Origin: Coriobacteriia bacterium
GTDB taxonomy: Bacteria; Actinomycetota; Coriobacteriia; Coriobacteriales; Eggerthellaceae
DNA: 64,000 nucleotides
Assembly: GCA_030523425.1 (NCBI GenBank)
Contig: JAUNIP010000004.1
Location: forward strand, 1-64,000
Reading direction: 5' to 3'
The position numbers and the translations under genes were made by a program. Shown here piece after piece: positions 1-7,821 of the stretch (within the stretch, counting starts at the first letter, position 1; the number at the start of each line of letters is the position of its first letter). The notes below the pieces were generated by a model. It was given only the letters and a program-made list of their open reading frames with translations. It was not told the DNA's origin and searched no databases.

Positions 1-666
1 TACCTTTCGTTCACCGCCGGTCTTTCCGGCAGTTTTGACACCGCGTGCTTGGTGCGCGACCAGGTGCTGGAAGAGCATCCTGACTTCGAGCTGTATGTGG
101 TTGACACGCTGCAGGCTTCGCTGACCGAAGGCCTGTTCATTATGGAGGCTTTGGCCTTGCGCGAAAAGGGCATGACCGCCAAGGAATTGGTGGCGTGGGC
201 CGAAGAGGCGCGTTATTTCGTGGACGAGCTGTTCATGATTGACGACCTTGACGTGTTGAAGCGCGGCGGGCGCATTCCCGCTTCGGTGGCGGTAGCCGGC
301 GGCAAGCTGGACGTGAAGCCGCTGCTCAACATTGATGTTGACGGCCATCTGGGCATCGCGGGCGTTTCGCGCGGGCGCAAGAAGGGCTTCAAGCAGCTGC
401 TTGCTTACTACGAAAAGAATTGCTTCAAGGAAGGTGGCGCGCATCAAGTGATGGTGGGTGGAGCCGACTGCGAACACGATGTTGACAGGCTGATTGACAT
501 GGTGCAGAAGGCCGATCCGGATGCCATCATCCACAAGGGCAACATAGGGCCCGTCATTGGCAGCCACGTGGGTCCCGGCATGATCGCTGTGGTGTTCTGG
601 GGCAACGACAAGCGCAAGACGCTTTCCATTTCCGACCGCATAGCACGCAGGGTGAAAGGCGATTAG
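1..666 (+). CDS. DegV family fatty-acid-binding protein (5' partial)
   Basis: The reading frame is open from base 1, so the start lies outside the window. DegV proteins bind a single fatty acid and can serve the FakA/FakB fatty-acid kinase system in the cytoplasm. The first residues contain the family signature FTAGLSGSFDTA. The middle carries the expected VLKRGGRIP and KPLLNID motifs, and the end has the HVGPGMIAVVFWG segment. About 221 residues are visible and only an N-terminal part of roughly 60-70 residues is missing. It sits 12 bp upstream of the next gene on the same strand and is probably cotranscribed with it. Confidence 0.93.
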   Translation, partial: YLSFTAGLSGSFDTACLVRDQVLEEHPDFELYVVDTLQASLTEGLFIMEALALREKGMTAKELVAWAEEARYFVDELFMIDDLDVLKRGGRIPASVAVAGGKLDVKPLLNIDVDGHLGIAGVSRGRKKGFKQLLAYYEKNCFKEGGAHQVMVGGADCEHDVDRLIDMVQKADPDAIIHKGNIGPVIGSHVGPGMIAVVFWGNDKRKTLSISDRIARRVKGD

Positions 667-678
667 GGAGGAAAAGCC

Positions 679-1824
679 ATGCGCTATTGCTTCTTGGGGC
701 ACGAAACCGTGGGCGCTTATGTGGCGGCGCGCCTGGATCAGGCGGGCTTTACCGTTGCGGGCAGCCTTTCGACGGCCGATGTGGTCATATCGTATTGCAC
801 CAGCCAAACGCGGCTGGAAGATGCCTACTTCGAAGAAGATGGCGTGGTGAACAACGTTGCAGCGCATACGCTGTTGGTGGACCTAAGCCCGTCTACGCCG
901 CAGTTCGCGCGCGAACTGGCGGCGGTTGCCATGGTCAGCCACCTAGATGTGGTGGAAGCGCCTTGCACGGTGCTGAACCCGTGCATTCCCCAGGCGTTTG
1001 CCTACGAAAACACCACGTGCTTCCTTTCGGGTGACGCACGCGCGAAAGAACGGGCACACGAGGTGCTGAAAGCGCTGTTCAGCACGGTGCAGGACGTGGG
1101 CGAAGCGGGCGCTGCCAGCATGGCGCATGCGGCGTTCGTCATCCAGAGTTCCGCTTCCATGGTGGCCGCGGTGGAAGCCGATGCGCTGTATCGGGCTGTG
1201 CGTGCCATGCCTGCTGGGTTGGGCCAGGCCGCGGCGGGTCGCCCGGGCACGTTGGTGCCTACCGCCGAAGCCTTGCTGGAGTCGGCTGAAGGCAATCAGT
1301 TCGAAGGCTCTTACAGCATAGAGATGCTGATGGGGGAAGTGACGGCGGCGCTTTCAACCGCAGAAGAGGCTGACATAGTGCTGCCCCAGCTGGAAGGCGT
1401 CATGCAGCTGTTGGAGATGGTGGCGGTCATAGGCGGGGCTTCCAAGCAGCCTGCGGCATTGGCCGTGGCGTATCGCGAACAGGGCGAAGTGGAGGAGCTT
1501 GGCTTCGACTTCAGCCGTGCGCAGGATTATGCTGCGCATGACCATGACCATGGCTTTGACGATGATGGCTTTGACCCGGAAGAAGATTTCGACGATTTTG
1601 ATTACGAAATGGATGATGATATGGAATTTTGCAGCATGGACGAAGAGGGCGTGGAAGTAGGGGACTGCCTGGATGACGAAGGCAAAGAGCCTGTCTCTGC
1701 CGGGTTGTCTGCCGCCTCTGACGAAGAGGACTACGGCTTCGAAGACGACGACCCTGGCTATGATTTCGCTACTGAGCGCGTAGAGGAATACGCTGACTTC
1801 GAAGATGACGACTTCTTGGACTGA
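679..1824 (+). CDS. Degenerate 6-phosphogluconate/hydroxyisobutyrate dehydrogenase-like protein with acidic tail
   Basis: The N-terminal ~170 residues have the layout of the NAD-binding domain of the beta-hydroxyacid dehydrogenase family: a start like CFLGHETVGAYVAARL, then VVEAPCTVLN in the substrate region. The glycine-rich loop is degenerate (GHETVG rather than GxGxxG), so cofactor binding is doubtful. From about residue 280 the chain becomes an acidic, low-complexity tail of roughly 100 residues dominated by Asp, Glu and Phe. GGGAGG-like bases (661-670) precede the ATG. It overlaps the next gene by 20 bp and ends with TGA. No specific function is assigned. Confidence 0.8.
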   Translation: MRYCFLGHETVGAYVAARLDQAGFTVAGSLSTADVVISYCTSQTRLEDAYFEEDGVVNNVAAHTLLVDLSPSTPQFARELAAVAMVSHLDVVEAPCTVLNPCIPQAFAYENTTCFLSGDARAKERAHEVLKALFSTVQDVGEAGAASMAHAAFVIQSSASMVAAVEADALYRAVRAMPAGLGQAAAGRPGTLVPTAEALLESAEGNQFEGSYSIEMLMGEVTAALSTAEEADIVLPQLEGVMQLLEMVAVIGGASKQPAALAVAYREQGEVEELGFDFSRAQDYAAHDHDHGFDDDGFDPEEDFDDFDYEMDDDMEFCSMDEEGVEVGDCLDDEGKEPVSAGLSAASDEEDYGFEDDDPGYDFATERVEEYADFEDDDFLD

Positions 1825-2788
1825 CGCCGAAGGCATGTTGCCGCGGTCGTGCGACTGGTGCCCGCGCGCTTGCGGGGCCAATCGTGCTGCGGGTCAGCGG
1901 GGTGTGTGCGGCGCGGGCGCGCAGGTGCGCGTGGCTCGTTCGGCCTTGCATTTCTGGGAAGAGCCGCCCATCAGCGGATTGGCCGGCAGCGGCACCATCT
2001 TCTTCAGTTACTGCCCGCTGCGCTGCGTTTACTGCCAGAACCGTCCCATTGCGTTGGGGGATGCCGGCGCGGATGTTTCGCTTGGGCGCTTGGTGGAGCT
2101 GATGCTGGAACAGCAGCAGCTGGGCGCTCTGAACGTGAACATGGTCACGCCCACCCATTATGGGCCGCTTATTGCTGCCGCGGTGCGCCAAGCGCGGGCG
2201 CAGGGGCTTGACCTGCCGGTATGCTGGAACACCGCAGGGTACGAAACGGTTGCGGCCATCCGCGGGCTGCGCGGCGTGGCGGATGTGTTCCTGACTGATT
2301 TCAAGTACGCGGATGCGGAAATGGCCCGCGCGTTTTCGCATGCGGCTGATTACCTGCAGGTGGCGTTAGCGGCGCTAGATTGCATGGTGGAACTGTCCGG
2401 GGAACCTCGCTACGATAGCGTTCCCTTTCGCGGCGAAGGCGGGCAGGTGCAGATGCAGCAGCGCATGACCCGCGGTGTTATTGTGCGGCACTTGCTGATG
2501 CCGGGGCACTTGGATAATTCCTTGGCCGTGGTGCAGCTGCTGCAAAAACGCTATGGAAACGCTGTGCGGCTTTCGCTGATGAACCAGTACACACCTGTGT
2601 TGGGGCCCGATAGCCCGGCGGCGCAGGCGCATCCGGAACTGTTGGAGCATCCTTCCCGTGAAGACTACGAATGTCTGCTGGACTTTGCGGACACGATTGG
2701 CGTGCAGGATTACTTCTGGCAGGACGGTCAGGCCGACGAGGAAAGCTTCATCCCGGCGTTCGACCTGACGGGCGTAATGCCTGAGTGA
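1805..2788 (+). CDS. Radical SAM protein, PflA/PflX-like
   Basis: This is a cytoplasmic radical SAM enzyme that should reductively cleave S-adenosylmethionine. The cluster motif CPLRCVYC puts C70, C74 and C77 on the 4Fe-4S cluster. An N-terminal CDWCPRACGANR segment adds further cysteines, which is typical of the PflX-like branch (COG1313) of pyruvate-formate-lyase-activating-enzyme relatives. At 327 residues it matches that family in length. A start at 1835 is equally possible and would remove the overlap with the upstream gene. The substrate is unknown. Its 3' end overlaps the convergent gene at 2728-2788 by 61 bp. Confidence 0.88.
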   Translation: MTTSWTDAEGMLPRSCDWCPRACGANRAAGQRGVCGAGAQVRVARSALHFWEEPPISGLAGSGTIFFSYCPLRCVYCQNRPIALGDAGADVSLGRLVELMLEQQQLGALNVNMVTPTHYGPLIAAAVRQARAQGLDLPVCWNTAGYETVAAIRGLRGVADVFLTDFKYADAEMARAFSHAADYLQVALAALDCMVELSGEPRYDSVPFRGEGGQVQMQQRMTRGVIVRHLLMPGHLDNSLAVVQLLQKRYGNAVRLSLMNQYTPVLGPDSPAAQAHPELLEHPSREDYECLLDFADTIGVQDYFWQDGQADEESFIPAFDLTGVMPE

Positions 2789-3627
2789 GCGCTTGTTGGC
2801 AAGCTGGGGTGCAGTTCCACCAAGTCTTTCCAAAAGCGCTGGGGCATGAAGTGTTGGCGCAGTTCGGGGTGGTAGCGCACTGAAATGGTGGTGGCCTGGT
2901 AGAAGGCTTTCCACGCTTGCTGCATAGCCTGTTCGCGTGGCACTTCGGGTGGGATGTTCAGGTCGCTTCGCGCGTCTACCGGCACCAAGTACCAGCTTTT
3001 GTTGCCCCACACGTTGGTTGTGCCTGTCTGAGCGGCGGGTCCTTCGTACACGCCCGCCAGGCCGTGGGCTTCATCGTAAATGATGAAGGGCTGGGTGTTG
3101 AAGCGGGCGGCAAACCATGCCATGACCAGCGGCACCACGTTAGCCTTCGGGCTGATGGTGCCAAAGTAGATGCCGCCCTCCAGTTCGTGGAAGCGCACGA
3201 ACTGCCGCACCCGTTCGCTTTCGTTGCGCACGAAGGTGTTAGCGCGCTCTAAGGGCTGCACCAGCGGGTTTGCAATGTTATGCATGGCCACAGGACCCGT
3301 TTTCATGGCGAAGCGCACAAAACGGTACACGTTGGTGCCTGCTTCGGGGGAATCAACCAGTGCGGCGTTGCGCACGAAGGCGAAGGTTTTTGCGCCGCAG
3401 GTGGTACAAATGCCCCGTGCCACGCGTTCGGCCAGGTGGAAGTCGGTTTCTATGGAGCGTACACTCTGCCCTAGTCGCGGCTGCAGGTTTGCGCTGGCAA
3501 CCACGTCGGTGGGGTGTTCCCGGTACTGGTACGCCTTGAAGATGGCCGTCAGCAGCCCTTCCAACGTGCCGTCGTATTCATAAGCAATTTCGGTGTAAGG
3601 GCCTTCTATGGGTATTGGTAGGTTCAT
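2728..3627 (-). CDS. DUF4130 / TIGR03915 probable DNA metabolism protein
   Basis: The 299-residue protein matches the family found beside the radical SAM/HhH protein encoded upstream on the same strand (3878-5293). Recognisable parts are the N-terminal YEYDGTLEGLLTAIFKAY, the central RNESERVRQFVRF, and the C-terminal FMPQRFWKDLVEL, where family members usually end. The last ~25 residues are an extra tail encoded by DNA that also encodes the end of the convergent radical SAM gene. The family is sometimes fused to uracil-DNA-glycosylase-like domains, which is why a DNA repair role is predicted. No enzymatic activity can be read from the sequence. It probably depends on the upstream LexA-like promoter. 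Confidence 0.85.
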   Translation of the reverse strand: MNLPIPIEGPYTEIAYEYDGTLEGLLTAIFKAYQYREHPTDVVASANLQPRLGQSVRSIETDFHLAERVARGICTTCGAKTFAFVRNAALVDSPEAGTNVYRFVRFAMKTGPVAMHNIANPLVQPLERANTFVRNESERVRQFVRFHELEGGIYFGTISPKANVVPLVMAWFAARFNTQPFIIYDEAHGLAGVYEGPAAQTGTTNVWGNKSWYLVPVDARSDLNIPPEVPREQAMQQAWKAFYQATTISVRYHPELRQHFMPQRFWKDLVELHPSLPTSAHSGITPVRSNAGMKLSSSA

Positions 3628-3671
3628 GTGGTTGCCTTCTTACTCTGCTGCTTTAACAATGTGGTCCCGCC

Positions 3672-3844
3672 GCGAGCGGGAGGCGGCGGATAGGTGCAGA
3701 GCTCCCCGTTCCGCTGCTCCCGTCGGGGCCTTCGGCCCCGACGCTCGTGCGCTACACTGCTTCAGCATTTTTATACCGCTGCGCTTCGCGCAGCTCTAAG
3801 TGCTATCAGAGTCGCCCTGCACCAATCCGCCGCCTCCCGCTCGC
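3672..3844. repeat. 173-bp palindromic element with nested hairpins
   Basis: Arms of 28 nt at 3672-3699 and 3817-3844 are inverted copies with one mismatch (core GCGAGCGGGAGGCGGCGGAT). Between them lie two short perfect hairpins: GTCGGGGCC-TTC-GGCCCCGAC near 3722-3742 and CTGCGC-TTC-GCGCAG at 3779-3793. A single strand would fold as a cloverleaf. It lies in the gap between the radical SAM gene and its DUF4130 partner, so it would be transcribed if the two form an operon. It resembles REP/BIME-like or MITE-like elements in style; no second copy was noticed in this window. Confidence 0.8.
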
Positions 3845-3877
3845 TATCTAGCCTGCATTTCGGGCTTGCTACCGCCT

Positions 3878-5293
3878 TCATGCGCTTGCCTTTTCCGCCA
3901 GAAGGCCGCGCTTGGCCTTGGCTTGTTCTTGCAGGGCGAAGGCCGCTGCTGCTTCGGGGCCGCCGGGTAGGGCCGTGGGTTGTTCTTGGTCGAACAGGCT
4001 CATTTGCCCGAAGCAGACGTTGCCGGCCCTGCGCCCGTGTTTGCCTCCGTCTATGGGCGCTGCCAGCCGCGCGCGGATGCTGCCGGGTTCGAAGCGTGCG
4101 CCGGTGCCTTGGTATTTCCCGTTGCAGGTGATGAAATACCGTGCGCGCTTGAACGCCACGCCTATCTTGCGCAGTTCCTGTTCGCACAGGGCGCGGTGCT
4201 TGCGGGCTTTGCATATCTTTTTCGCGCCCACCACGCCTATGCCGGGCACACGCAGCAGCATTTCGTAGGGGGCGGTATTCACTTCCACGGGGAAGCTATC
4301 CAGGTTGTTGATGGCCCAGTTTGCCTTGGGATCTAGGTCCAAATCCAGGTATGGGTGTGCTGTATCTATTATTTCGTTTGCGTTGAATTCGTAGAAGCGC
4401 AGCAGCCAATCGGCTTGGTACAGACGGTGTTCGCGGTTCAGCTGCACGTTGGCGCCCTGCGGCAGCAGGGGATTAGTTGTGGCGGGAATGTAGGCGCTGA
4501 AGAACACGCGCTTCAGCTGCAGCTGGGAATACAGCGACGCCGAAAGCGTCAGGATCTGGTAGTCGTTTTCCGGCGTGGCGCCTATGATCATTTGCGTGCT
4601 TTGCCCGGCCGGCGCGAAGGCGCGTTGCTTTTTCGGCACGGCAACGTGGGTGAGGTAGTGGTTCTTGCGGCGCATGAGCGCGTTGGTTTCGGCGTCCGCC
4701 GCTATGCTTTCTTGAATCTGCTTCATGGGCGCCAAAATGTTTTGCCTGGTTTTGCCCGGGGCCAGCAATTGCAGGCTTTCTTGGCTGGGCAGTTCCATGT
4801 TCACGCTCAGGCGGTCCACTAAGCGCCCTAGCTGGTCTATGAGAGCGGGGGAGGTGCCAGGTACGCCCTTCGCGTGGATGTACCCGCGAAACCCGTATTC
4901 GTTGCGCAGCAAGCTGAGCGCCTTGATCATCAGTTCGGTGGTGTAGTCCGGGCTTTTGATGACGCCCGAGCTTAAGAACAGCCCTTCTATGTAATTGCGC
5001 CGGTAAAACCCTATGGTCAGTTCGGCCAGCTCCTGCGGCGTGAAGGCCGCGCGAGGAACGTCGTTGCTGCAGCGGTTCACACAGTAGGCGCAGTCATACA
5101 CGCACGCATTGGTGAGCAGCACCTTCAGCAGGCTGATGCAGCGACCATCCGGCGTGAAGGAATGGCAGCAGCCCGCGCAGGACGCGCTGCCCAGCTTTCC
5201 CAGCTCCGCTTGCCGCTGCGCGCCCGAAGACGTGCAAGCAACATCGTACTTCGCCGCGTCGGCCAGTATTTCCAACTTCTGCGTAAGGTCCAT
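3878..5293 (-). CDS. Radical SAM/HhH putative DNA modification-repair protein (TIGR03916)
   Basis: This radical SAM protein has the cluster motif CVYDCAYC (C64, C68, C71) and additional N-terminal cysteines (ASCAGCCHSF). A C-terminal helix-hairpin-helix, LLRVPGIGVVGAKKI (roughly residues 340-365), suggests DNA binding. The family is consistently linked to the DUF4130 protein and predicted to act in DNA repair; the actual reaction is not known. The start at 5293 begins MDLTQKLEILADAAKYDV, the usual family N-terminus, with GGAG about 8 bases upstream. A start at 5329 would add 12 residues but would lie inside the promoter. A LexA-box-like palindrome and a good promoter sit directly upstream. 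Confidence 0.9.
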   Translation of the reverse strand: MDLTQKLEILADAAKYDVACTSSGAQRQAELGKLGSASCAGCCHSFTPDGRCISLLKVLLTNACVYDCAYCVNRCSNDVPRAAFTPQELAELTIGFYRRNYIEGLFLSSGVIKSPDYTTELMIKALSLLRNEYGFRGYIHAKGVPGTSPALIDQLGRLVDRLSVNMELPSQESLQLLAPGKTRQNILAPMKQIQESIAADAETNALMRRKNHYLTHVAVPKKQRAFAPAGQSTQMIIGATPENDYQILTLSASLYSQLQLKRVFFSAYIPATTNPLLPQGANVQLNREHRLYQADWLLRFYEFNANEIIDTAHPYLDLDLDPKANWAINNLDSFPVEVNTAPYEMLLRVPGIGVVGAKKICKARKHRALCEQELRKIGVAFKRARYFITCNGKYQGTGARFEPGSIRARLAAPIDGGKHGRRAGNVCFGQMSLFDQEQPTALPGGPEAAAAFALQEQAKAKRGLLAEKASA

Positions 5294-5307
5294 TCGCCAC
5301 TCCAACA

Positions 5308-5356
5308 CGAATACATGTTCGTGTTTCAAGTATAGCGAACAATCGTACGATGTAAA
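5308..5356 (-). promoter_or_regulatory. Promoter with LexA/DinR-like boxes for the radical SAM repair gene
   Basis: Read on the minus strand, TTTACA (5351-5356) and TATACT (5329-5334) are spaced by 16 bp. Box 1 at 5308-5321 reads CGAACATGTATTCG on the minus strand, 13 of 14 matches to CGAAC-N4-GTTCG, inside a longer palindrome AACACGAA-N6-TTCGTGTT. Box 2 at 5336-5349 (plus strand CGAACAATCGTACG) differs at one consensus position and lies between -35 and -10. Operators covering the spacer and start site are the usual SOS arrangement. The promoter call is sequence-based; LexA binding is inferred. Confidence 0.75.
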
Positions 5357-5368
5357 GGGGGGAATTTT

Positions 5369-5758
5369 TTATACGGTGGAAGTGGGGGCGAACAGGGCGC
5401 GGGCTATCAGGCGGCCAAGTACCACGCCTGTCAGGCAAGCTGCCAAGCTGCCGAAAGCGTAACCCGCAGCCATCAGGTAACGGCCTTTGTCTATGAGCAC
5501 CAAGGTTTCCAGGGAAAAGGTGCTGAAGGTGGTGAAGCCGCCGCACAGACCCGTTTTCAAAAACAGAGTCAATCCGGAATTCACCTGGTCAACCTTCAGC
5601 ACGGCTACTTCTGCAACAATGCCAATGGCCAAGGCGCCCACGAAATTGATGGCGAAGGTGATCAGCGGAAAGTCGTCGTGGTAGGGAAGCAGCCCAAGCA
5701 GGTAGCGCAGCACGGCGCCAATAAACCCGCCGGCTCCCACACATAACGCATTCAGCAT
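5369..5758 (-). CDS. crcB: Fluoride efflux channel CrcB/Fluc
   Basis: This 129-residue, four-helix membrane protein exports fluoride as a dual-topology dimer. It shows the family motifs GGFIGAVLRY near the N-terminus, TFAINFVGALAIG in helix 2 and GFTTFSTFSLE in helix 3, where phenylalanines line the pore. The ATG at 5758 has AAGGAGGAAGC directly before it. Longer readings upstream would run through a tRNA terminator and are not credible. Only one crcB copy is seen here, so it is presumably the homodimeric type. No fluoride-riboswitch sequence is evident in the 88 bp between the tRNA and this gene. Confidence 0.95.
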   Translation of the reverse strand: MLNALCVGAGGFIGAVLRYLLGLLPYHDDFPLITFAINFVGALAIGIVAEVAVLKVDQVNSGLTLFLKTGLCGGFTTFSTFSLETLVLIDKGRYLMAAGYAFGSLAACLTGVVLGRLIARALFAPTSTV

Positions 5759-5799
5759 GCTTCCTCCTTGCGTCCGCTTTGGTTTTGCCCCAGCAATGC

Positions 5800-5837
5800 A
5801 AAACAAAAACAGGTCAAAACGCATAGGCTCTGACCTG
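5800..5837 (-). terminator. Intrinsic terminator downstream of tRNA-Thr
   Basis: On the minus strand CAGGTCA pairs with TGACCTG (5810-5837 overall, 14-nt loop), followed by a T-rich run with one interrupting G. It separates tRNA-Thr from crcB. Confidence 0.7.
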
Positions 5838-5846
5838 CGAATATTA

Positions 5847-5921
5847 TGGTGCCGGCGATAGGAATCGAACCCACAACCCACTGATTACAAATCAGTTGCG
5901 CTACCGTTGCGCCACGCCGGC
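5847..5921 (-). tRNA. tRNA-Thr (anticodon TGT)
   Basis: Acceptor arms GCCGGCG/CGCCGGC pair fully, and CCA is encoded (plus-strand TGG at 5847-5849). The anticodon arm ACTGA-TTTGTAA-TCAGT gives anticodon TGT, which reads ACA and other ACN threonine codons. The T-arm contains GGTTCGATTCC with wobble pairs in the stem. Confidence 0.95.
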
Positions 5922-6324
5922 AAAAACTGCTGCTGACCTGCTGAAATGCTAATACGAACTACGCTTGTCTCTTTCGTTTTTTGCTACAAGTTATAACAAA
6001 ATGCGTTCGTAGCAGCCTGTCAGCGTTTTGCAATGGTAACACTAAATCTGCCAAAAATGCACGAAATGCGCAAGATGAAAGCCAAGCTACGAAAGCTCAA
6101 AAGCCACCGGTGCTTTGCGCGCCATTTCATGGACTTCCACGCCAGCGGCCGCTACGCCGAATTGAAGAAGATGTGCAAGATTGCTATGCAATAGCCGGGA
6201 TTGCGGGTTATCCGTAATACCGGTGACTTTTAATATCAGGTAAAATGATTTCGAAAAGGAATTTATTAGATGATTTAGCTGAGTAATACGGTAAAGCTAA
6301 GATTTTTCATTGCAGTTAGTTGTT
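5922..6324. other. Intergenic stretch without a convincing gene
   Basis: About 400 bp of lower GC than the surroundings. A small plus-strand ORF (6033-6194, 53 codons, basic, containing HRCFARHFMDFHASGRYAELKK) has no ribosome binding site and no recognised relative. It may be a degraded gene or chance. The AT-rich part 6225-6300 could hold the promoter for the downstream galactokinase, but no clear -35/-10 pair stands out. Confidence 0.4.
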
Positions 6325-6449
6325 GATTCGACAGGATTCGACTCGTTGTCCCTCCCTTTGAGGGCCACCGCATTGTAGCGGCGACTCCTTAGGGCGAGTT
6401 TTTCGACAAGCACGACATGGGCATGTCCATGTCCATGTTCGTGTCGTGC
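6325..6449 (+). promoter_or_regulatory. Structured leader upstream of the galactokinase
   Basis: Two copies of GATTCGAC lie 10 bp apart (6325-6332 and 6335-6342). A branched fold follows. ACTCG (6341-6345) and CCCT (6350-6353) pair with AGGG (6391-6394) and CGAGT (6395-6399), enclosing hairpins CCCT-TTG-AGGG (6354-6364) and CCGC-N6-GCGG (6368-6381), and ending in TTTTT. A second hairpin, GCACGACA/TGTCGTGC (6410-6449), contains repeated CATG words. The arrangement suggests termination control or a cis-acting RNA. No known riboswitch class is recognised. Confidence 0.5.
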
Positions 6450-6495
6450 AAGAAAGCGGTAAACCGAAACAGAAAAATTGACGGGAGTGAGTGAT

Positions 6496-7785
6496 ATGCT
6501 TTCGATCAAAAGGGCAAACAGCATGATTCTTGCCGGAGAGATAGACGACACATTGAAATGCCTCTACGGCACGGACGAAGCGGGAACGGGCGCATACCGC
6601 GACAGGATCAAAGGCGCAATTGCGGGTTTTGCGCGGGAATTCGGGGATGCTGGAGACATTATCGTGGTCAGCGCTCCGGGACGAACTGAAATAGGCGGCA
6701 ACCACACGGACCACCAGAAGGGCAACGTGCTGGCCGGCAGTGTGAATCTGGACGTTGTCGGATGCGCCAGGCCTAACGGCACGGACACGGTCCGCATAAT
6801 ATCCGAGAATTATTCACGGGAAGAGGTGGACCTCCGGGAGCTGACGCCGAGACCGGAAGAGATAAACAACACTCCGGCGCTTGTCAGGGGGATTGCAGCG
6901 GCCATAAGCGCCCGGGGCTTTGAGGTGGGTGGCTTCGACGCATACATGACCAGCAACGTGCCGGTAGGCTCGGGGCTTTCGTCGTCGGCGGCATTCGAGA
7001 TTGCCGTAGGAACGATAGCAAATCGCCTGTTCTGCGGTGACGAGCTCGATGCCGTTGAAATTGCCAAGATAGGCCAGTACGCCGAAAATGTATATTTCGG
7101 CAAGCCGTGCGGACTCCTGGACCAGGTGGCTGCTTCGGTGGGCGGCGTCGTGGGAGTGGATTTCGCCAATCCCGAAGAGCCGGCAGTAACGAAGGTCGAT
7201 TTCGACATGGACGCAAGCGGTCTGGCACTCTGCATTATAGACACGGGCGGCGATCACAAGGAACTGACGGGCGTGTATGCGGCCATTCCCGATGAGATGG
7301 GAAGCATTGCCGAACAGTTCGGAAAGAGCGTGCTGAGCGAGGTTCCCGAGGAGGAATTCATGGAAAGGCTGGCAGAGCTGCGTGAAACCTGCGGCGACAG
7401 GGCAGTGCTTAGAGCCATGCACTTCTTCGGAGAAAACAGGAGAGCCCTGCAGGAGATGCAGGCAATCAACGAAGGAAGATTCGACGATTTCCTGAAACTG
7501 GTAAACGCATCGGGAAACTCGTCTGCCAAATATCTGCAGAACGTCTGGGCGGGAATTCACCTGGACAGGCAGGAAATCGTAGTCGCACTGGCGCTGGCAG
7601 AAAAGCTGCTTGAAGGCCAAGGCGCCGTGAGAGTCCACGGAGGCGGTTTCGCAGGTACGATACAGGCATTCGTGCCGAAGGAAATGCTGGAGGGATTCAA
7701 GGCGGGTATAGAGAAGGTCTTCGGCGAGGACACCTGCCACGTGCTTAAAATTCGCCCTGCAGGAGGAGTTGTAATACTGTCATAA
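6496..7785 (+). CDS. galK: Galactokinase (GHMP kinase family)
   Basis: It should phosphorylate galactose at C1 with ATP in the Leloir pathway; other sugar substrates are possible in this family. All three GHMP motifs are visible: GRTEIGGNHTDHQKGNVLAG, PVGSGLSSSAAFE and VRVHGGGFAGTIQAF. The start at 6496 follows GGGAG by about 8 bases; a TTG 18 bp upstream is less likely. Codon use is unlike the neighbours (frequent AGG, AGA, GGA, ATA, GCA where neighbours use CGC, GGC, GCC), which points to horizontal acquisition. No other Leloir gene is nearby, so it stands alone between tRNA-Thr/crcB and pyrE. Confidence 0.9.
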   Translation: MLSIKRANSMILAGEIDDTLKCLYGTDEAGTGAYRDRIKGAIAGFAREFGDAGDIIVVSAPGRTEIGGNHTDHQKGNVLAGSVNLDVVGCARPNGTDTVRIISENYSREEVDLRELTPRPEEINNTPALVRGIAAAISARGFEVGGFDAYMTSNVPVGSGLSSSAAFEIAVGTIANRLFCGDELDAVEIAKIGQYAENVYFGKPCGLLDQVAASVGGVVGVDFANPEEPAVTKVDFDMDASGLALCIIDTGGDHKELTGVYAAIPDEMGSIAEQFGKSVLSEVPEEEFMERLAELRETCGDRAVLRAMHFFGENRRALQEMQAINEGRFDDFLKLVNASGNSSAKYLQNVWAGIHLDRQEIVVALALAEKLLEGQGAVRVHGGGFAGTIQAFVPKEMLEGFKAGIEKVFGEDTCHVLKIRPAGGVVILS

Positions 7786-7821
7786 GAGCCGTTTACACCA
7801 GCAATAGCGGATTATGATAGC

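Noticed and set aside
5759-5846. Possible fluoride riboswitch before crcB
   Set aside because: The 88 bp hold only the tRNA-Thr terminator and the ribosome binding site; the crcB-motif consensus is absent.
6033-6194. Small basic ORF of 53 codons
   Set aside because: No ribosome binding site, no promoter and no recognised relative; kept only as a remark in the gap description.
6325-6342. GATTCGAC words resembling tmRNA or tRNA T-loop sequence, suggesting an attachment site
   Set aside because: The flanking bases do not fit a tRNA or tmRNA end, no integrase is near, and a second direct repeat copy on the far side of galK was not found.
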